This document shows positions 33,434 through 37,060 of a stretch of DNA of 37,060 bases, in pieces. Under the pieces are notes generated by a model, which had not been told where the DNA came from, ran no database searches, and saw only the letters and a program-made list of their open reading frames with translations. A program made the position numbers and the translations under genes. The stretch is from the NCBI GenBank assembly GCA_963932955.1, contig CAWVRK010000019.1, positions 1 to 37,060 of the forward strand, written 5' to 3'. The DNA is from Flavicella sp963932955 (GTDB lineage: Bacteria; Bacteroidota; Bacteroidia; Flavobacteriales; Flavobacteriaceae). Every line of letters starts with the position of its first letter. The first letter of the stretch is position 1.

Positions 33434-35371
33434 ATGAGCGAAGAAAACAAGCAACAGTATTCAGCGGATAGCATCCAAGCCCTCGAAGGAATGGAACACG
33501 TGAGAATGCGTCCCTCCATGTACATCGGAGATGTGGGCGTAAGAGGACTCCACCATTTGGTCTACGAGGTCATCGACAACTCTATTGACGAAGCTTTGGT
33601 TGGACATTGCAACAACATCCATGTATATATCAATGAAGACAATTCCATTACCGTTCAAGATGACGGACGTGGAATTCCTGTGGACATGCACAAAAAAGAA
33701 GGCGTTTCCGCTTTGGAGGTGGTGATGACTAAAATTGGTGCCGGTGGGAAATTTGACAAAGATTCTTACAAAGTTTCTGGAGGATTGCACGGTGTCGGGG
33801 TTTCTTGTGTGAACGCCTTGTCAGACCACCTGAAAGCGACCGTATTTCGAGAAGGAAAAATCTGGGAACAAGAATACGAAAGAGGAAAGTCTTTGTACCC
33901 CGTAAAACAAGTGGGAGAAACCGACAAAAGAGGAACGGAAGTCACCTTTACTCCGGACAAATCCATCTTCCAACAAACCACTGAATTCAATTACGATACC
34001 TTGGCGGCACGTTTGCGAGAACTCGCTTACTTAAACAAAGGAATCACGTTGATTTTTACGGACAAACGCAACTTTGACGACGAAGGAGTTCCCGTTACAG
34101 AAACGTTCCACAGCACAGAAGGGTTGAGTGAATTTGTAAAATACCTAGACAGTACTCGAGAACAATTGACCGCAAATATCATTTCTATAGAAGGGGAGAA
34201 AAATGGCATCCCCGTGGAAGTCGCTATGGTCTACAATACCTCCTATTCTGAAAACCTTCACTCCTACGTAAACAATATCAACACCCATGAAGGAGGAACC
34301 CACTTGTCAGGTTTCCGAAGAGGACTGACAGGTACTTTGAAAAAATACGCCGACAATTCCGGTTTGTTGAAAAACTTGAAATTTGAAATCGCTGGAGATG
34401 ATTTCCGCGAAGGATTGACAGCCATTATTTCGGTAAAAGTACAAGAACCTCAATTTGAAGGACAAACAAAAACAAAACTTGGAAACCGAGAAGTTTCGGC
34501 TGCGGTCTCCCAAGCTGTTTCAGAGATGTTGACAGACTATTTGGAAGAAAACCCAAACGACGCAAAGACCATTGTTCAAAAAGTCATCTTGGCTGCACAA
34601 GCAAGACACGCTGCCCGCAAGGCCCGTGAAATGGTGCAACGAAAAACCGTCATGTCCATCGGTGGTTTGCCTGGAAAATTGTCAGATTGTTCTGAAACAG
34701 ACCCCGAACAATGTGAAATCTTCTTGGTTGAGGGAGATTCGGCAGGTGGAACTGCCAAACAAGGTCGTGACCGAAATTTCCAAGCAATTTTGCCCCTGCG
34801 TGGAAAAATCCTAAACGTTGAAAAAGCCATGCAGCACAAAGTCTTTGAAAACGAAGAAATCAAAAACATGTTCACTGCCTTAGGTGTCTCCATCGGAACC
34901 GAAGAAGACAGCAAAGCCTTGAACTTGACAAAGCTTCGCTACCACAAAGTAGTCATCATGTGTGATGCCGATGTCGATGGAAGTCACATTGCCACTTTGA
35001 TTTTGACCTTCTTCTTTCGCTACATGAGAGAGATGGTAGAGCAGGGCTATGTATACATTGCCACGCCGCCGCTGTACCTTGTGAAAAAAGGACAAAAAAG
35101 AGAATATGCTTGGGATGACGACCAACGCGATCTGATCGTTCAAAAAATGGGCGGAAGCACAACCATACAGCGTTACAAAGGTTTGGGAGAAATGAATGCA
35201 GAACAATTGTGGGACACCACGATGAATCCTGAGTTCAGAACTTTGAGACAAGTAATCATCGACAGCGATGTAGAAGCCGACAGGGTTTTCTCCATGTTGA
35301 TGGGCGATGAAGTGCCTCCTCGTAGAGACTTTATCGAACGAAATGCAAAATATGCAAACATAGACGCCTAA
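33434..35371 (+). CDS. gyrB: DNA gyrase subunit B
   Basis: A 645-residue type IIA topoisomerase subunit, the ATPase and TOPRIM half of gyrase that drives negative supercoiling. GHKL ATPase motifs are present: VIDNSIDEAL, QDDGRGIPVD, SGGLHGVGVSCVNALS and the QTKTKLGN loop. The TOPRIM domain shows EGDSAGGTAKQGRDRNFQAILPLRGKILNVEKA and the metal-binding DADVDGSHI. The C-terminus RRDFIERNAKYANIDA is the standard gyrase end. Topoisomerase IV ParE is the nearest alternative, but the sequence and length fit GyrB. A single-gene unit with its own promoter and a strong terminator. Confidence 0.96.
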   Translation: MSEENKQQYSADSIQALEGMEHVRMRPSMYIGDVGVRGLHHLVYEVIDNSIDEALVGHCNNIHVYINEDNSITVQDDGRGIPVDMHKKEGVSALEVVMTKIGAGGKFDKDSYKVSGGLHGVGVSCVNALSDHLKATVFREGKIWEQEYERGKSLYPVKQVGETDKRGTEVTFTPDKSIFQQTTEFNYDTLAARLRELAYLNKGITLIFTDKRNFDDEGVPVTETFHSTEGLSEFVKYLDSTREQLTANIISIEGEKNGIPVEVAMVYNTSYSENLHSYVNNINTHEGGTHLSGFRRGLTGTLKKYADNSGLLKNLKFEIAGDDFREGLTAIISVKVQEPQFEGQTKTKLGNREVSAAVSQAVSEMLTDYLEENPNDAKTIVQKVILAAQARHAARKAREMVQRKTVMSIGGLPGKLSDCSETDPEQCEIFLVEGDSAGGTAKQGRDRNFQAILPLRGKILNVEKAMQHKVFENEEIKNMFTALGVSIGTEEDSKALNLTKLRYHKVVIMCDADVDGSHIATLILTFFFRYMREMVEQGYVYIATPPLYLVKKGQKREYAWDDDQRDLIVQKMGGSTTIQRYKGLGEMNAEQLWDTTMNPEFRTLRQVIIDSDVEADRVFSMLMGDEVPPRRDFIERNAKYANIDA

Positions 35372-35390
35372 GCCGTTAAAGACAGATTTG

Positions 35391-35418
35391 AAAACCACTT
35401 GGCAACGAGTGGTTTTTT
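35391..35418 (+). terminator. Rho-independent terminator of gyrB
   Basis: AAAACCACT and AGTGGTTTT form a nine-pair stem with an eight-base loop, ending in a run of T, 20 bases after the gyrB stop. Confidence 0.88.
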
Positions 35419-35468
35419 CAAAAGCAAGAGAAGCACAGTCAAAAAAAACAATTCAGAAGATAAATTCG

Positions 35469-35476
35469 TATTTTTG
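35469..35476 (+). promoter_or_regulatory. Probable -7 element of mdh
   Basis: TATTTTTG matches TAnnTTTG exactly, 55 bases above the mdh ATG and below the gyrB terminator. Confidence 0.55.
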
Positions 35477-35531
35477 CGGCCGATATTTTCGAAATCAAAA
35501 AAACAAATTAAAACCTTAAAATAAATTGAAT

Positions 35532-36458
35532 ATGAAAGTTACCGTTGTTGGAGCAGGTGCTGTCGGCGCAAGTTGTGCCGAGTACATTGCTATCAAAAAT
35601 TTTGCATCAGAAGTTGTCATCGTAGACATCAAAGAGAATTTCGCTGAGGGAAAAGCCATGGACCTTATGCAAACTGCCTCATTGAATGGTTTTGACACCA
35701 AAATCACTGGAAGCACAAACGACTATTCCAAAACTGCCAACAGCGATGTGGCTGTTATTACGAGTGGAATTCCTAGAAAACCAGGAATGACCCGAGAAGA
35801 ATTGATTGGCATCAATGCGGGAATTGTCAAATCAGTGTCTGAAAACCTGATCAAACATTCTCCCAACGTTATTCTGATTGTGGTGAGCAACCCGATGGAC
35901 ACCATGACCTACTTGGCACACAAAACAACCGGACTCCCAAAACACCGCATCATCGGAATGGGAGGCGCCTTGGACAGTGCCCGTTTCAAATATCGATTGA
36001 GTGAAGCGCTCGGAGCACCTGCTTCGGATGTAGACGGCATGGTGATTGGCGGACACAGCGACACCGGAATGATCCCACTGACAAGGCTCGCGACTAGAAA
36101 CTCTGTGCTGACAAGTGAATTCCTGTCGGAAGAAAAATTGGATGAGGTTGCAAAAGCCACCATGGTTGGTGGAGCCACTCTCACGAAAATGCTGGGTACT
36201 TCTGCTTGGTATGCTCCAGGAGCTGCTGTTTCTGCCATGGTTCAGGCCATCGCTTGTGACACCAAAAAAATATTCCCCTGTTCTACTCTCTTAGAAGGAG
36301 AATACGGATTGGAAGACCTGTGTATCGGAGTTCCCGTTGTACTCGGAAAAAATGGAATTGAAAGCATTGTAGAAATTCAACTCAACGAAGCAGAAAAAAC
36401 CAAATTGACAGCCAGTGCTGCCGCAGTCCAAAAAACAAACAGCTTGTTGACCCACTAA
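35532..36458 (+). CDS. mdh: Malate dehydrogenase, LDH-like type
   Basis: A 308-residue NAD-dependent dehydrogenase of the TCA cycle, oxidising malate to oxaloacetate. The ATG at 35532 (MKVTVVGAGAVGASCAEY) is chosen over a TTG two codons upstream. The Rossmann GAGAVGAS lies at the N-terminus, with VDIKEN as the NAD-selecting acidic strand. RKPGMTREE carries the substrate-binding arginines that distinguish malate from lactate enzymes, NPMDTMTYL follows, and GGHSDTGMIPL carries the catalytic histidine. It is bounded by its own promoter and a strong terminator. Confidence 0.95.
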   Translation: MKVTVVGAGAVGASCAEYIAIKNFASEVVIVDIKENFAEGKAMDLMQTASLNGFDTKITGSTNDYSKTANSDVAVITSGIPRKPGMTREELIGINAGIVKSVSENLIKHSPNVILIVVSNPMDTMTYLAHKTTGLPKHRIIGMGGALDSARFKYRLSEALGAPASDVDGMVIGGHSDTGMIPLTRLATRNSVLTSEFLSEEKLDEVAKATMVGGATLTKMLGTSAWYAPGAAVSAMVQAIACDTKKIFPCSTLLEGEYGLEDLCIGVPVVLGKNGIESIVEIQLNEAEKTKLTASAAAVQKTNSLLTH

Positions 36459-36480
36459 CAACCCGTTTCCACAAAGTTTA

Positions 36481-36505
36481 AAAAACCCCTTTTTGGGGTT
36501 TTTTT
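36481..36505 (+). terminator. Rho-independent terminator of mdh
   Basis: AAAAACCCC and GGGGTTTTT pair perfectly across a five-T loop and are followed by further T residues, 22 bases after the mdh stop. Confidence 0.92.
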
Positions 36506-36942
36506 ATGCCTTGCATTCAAAGCATCTTAAAATCCTTCCATTGGATTCGTGATGTTTTTTTTGATTATCTTAAAAAAATACATACTTTTAATATGTAAAC
36601 TTCTTGCAACATCAGTCAAAGGTTGAAATTGACACAACCATATTTCGATACTGATTGCATAAAAACAAAAATCCCTCCCCCATTTTATTTTATTAAAAAG
36701 TGAACGCACTGTAAAGACGTCGTTGCCCAAAAATTAAAAAAACAAGCAACACTGCCTCTTTTTCAATGCAATCGGATGGAACCCACAAAGGAGACTTTGC
36801 AGGCCTTCTATCTTCAAAAACCTACGAATTCCCTCTGCGTTTGTTTTCTAAAACATCCCCCCACACAACACCTTTGGACTTGCACGTCTCTAAAGAAAAT
36901 TTGAACACCACTATCGACCTAACAATTAAAACCCTAAGAACC
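36506..36942. other. 437-bp region upstream of a secreted-protein gene
   Basis: No gene is convincing. From 36766 a frame runs in phase into the secreted-protein gene at 36943, which would add 59 residues, but the signal peptide at 36943 argues for the downstream start. No exact TAnnTTTG element was found in the 100 bases before that ATG. Confidence 0.4.
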
Positions 36943-37060
36943 ATGAAAACAATTTACTCCGCTCTATTTTTCGTTTTTTTCACCTCTTTGACCAAAGCAC
37001 AAGATGCTTTTATTACCCAATGGGACACTTTCCTTGATGCCAGTAACGGCCCTTGCGTCA
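36943..37060 (+). CDS. Secreted protein, 5' end only
   Basis: The frame begins MKTIYSALFFVFFTSLTKAQ, a clear Sec signal peptide with cleavage near Ala-Gln, followed by DAFITQWDTFLDASNGPCV, and is cut by the window end. An FIT-x-W opening is frequent at the mature N-terminus of flavobacterial BspA-like and other T9SS-exported proteins, so a surface protein is likely; the family cannot be fixed from 39 residues. Confidence 0.7.
   Translation, partial: MKTIYSALFFVFFTSLTKAQDAFITQWDTFLDASNGPCV

Noticed and set aside
36527..36730. A 67-codon minus-strand frame after mdh
   Set aside because: It lies in AT-rich spacer sequence and shows no protein-like motif or start signal.

Overview
The window is a continuous stretch of an AT-rich chromosome from a member of the Bacteroidota, most likely family Flavobacteriaceae. 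Evidence for this: several secreted proteins carry type A C-terminal sorting domains of the type IX secretion system (T9SS); lipoproteins have acidic residues right after the lipobox cysteine; A-rich sequence rather than Shine-Dalgarno sites precedes start codons; and several genes have the Bacteroidota promoter element TAnnTTTG. No rRNA, tRNA, CRISPR array or intact mobile element was seen.

Layout. (1) 1-6826 is accessory surface material: the 3' end of a BspA-like repeat protein, a decayed tyrosine-recombinase tail abutting it, two lipoproteins, a T9SS-exported beta-helix protein and a small OB-fold/membrane protein pair. (2) 7244-10502 holds three glycosyltransferases in mixed orientation, probably for surface polysaccharide or LPS. 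(3) 10515-16120 holds ftsE, divergent from a large TPR protein followed by a TonB-receptor-like beta-barrel. (4) 16355-19689 holds a GH130 phosphorylase-type enzyme and a glycosyltransferase with an added all-alpha C-terminal domain. (5) 19713-27679, minus strand, is a complete tryptophan operon (leader peptide, trpE-G-D-C-F-B-A) with a T9SS-type FG-GAP protein gene between trpB and trpA. (6) 27837-32840, minus strand, is gatC-gatA-gatB, with gatB fused in frame to a full aspartyl-tRNA synthetase. (7) 33434-36458 holds gyrB and mdh, each followed by a clear terminator. (8) The window ends inside a new secreted-protein gene.

The two most notable items are these. First, the GatB::AspRS fusion (1110 aa, reading frame intact through the linker) puts the enzyme that would charge tRNA(Asn) with Asp on the same chain as the amidotransferase subunit that presents this tRNA for amidation. 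It is in effect a covalent transamidosome, and its AspRS part carries the histidine typical of non-discriminating bacterial AspRS. Second, the trp operon has an unannotated 16-residue leader peptide with three consecutive Trp codons, followed by mutually exclusive hairpins and a terminator: a classical ribosome-mediated attenuator, directly downstream of a TAnnTTTG promoter.

All calls come from reading the sequence and from recalled family motifs. No database search was possible.
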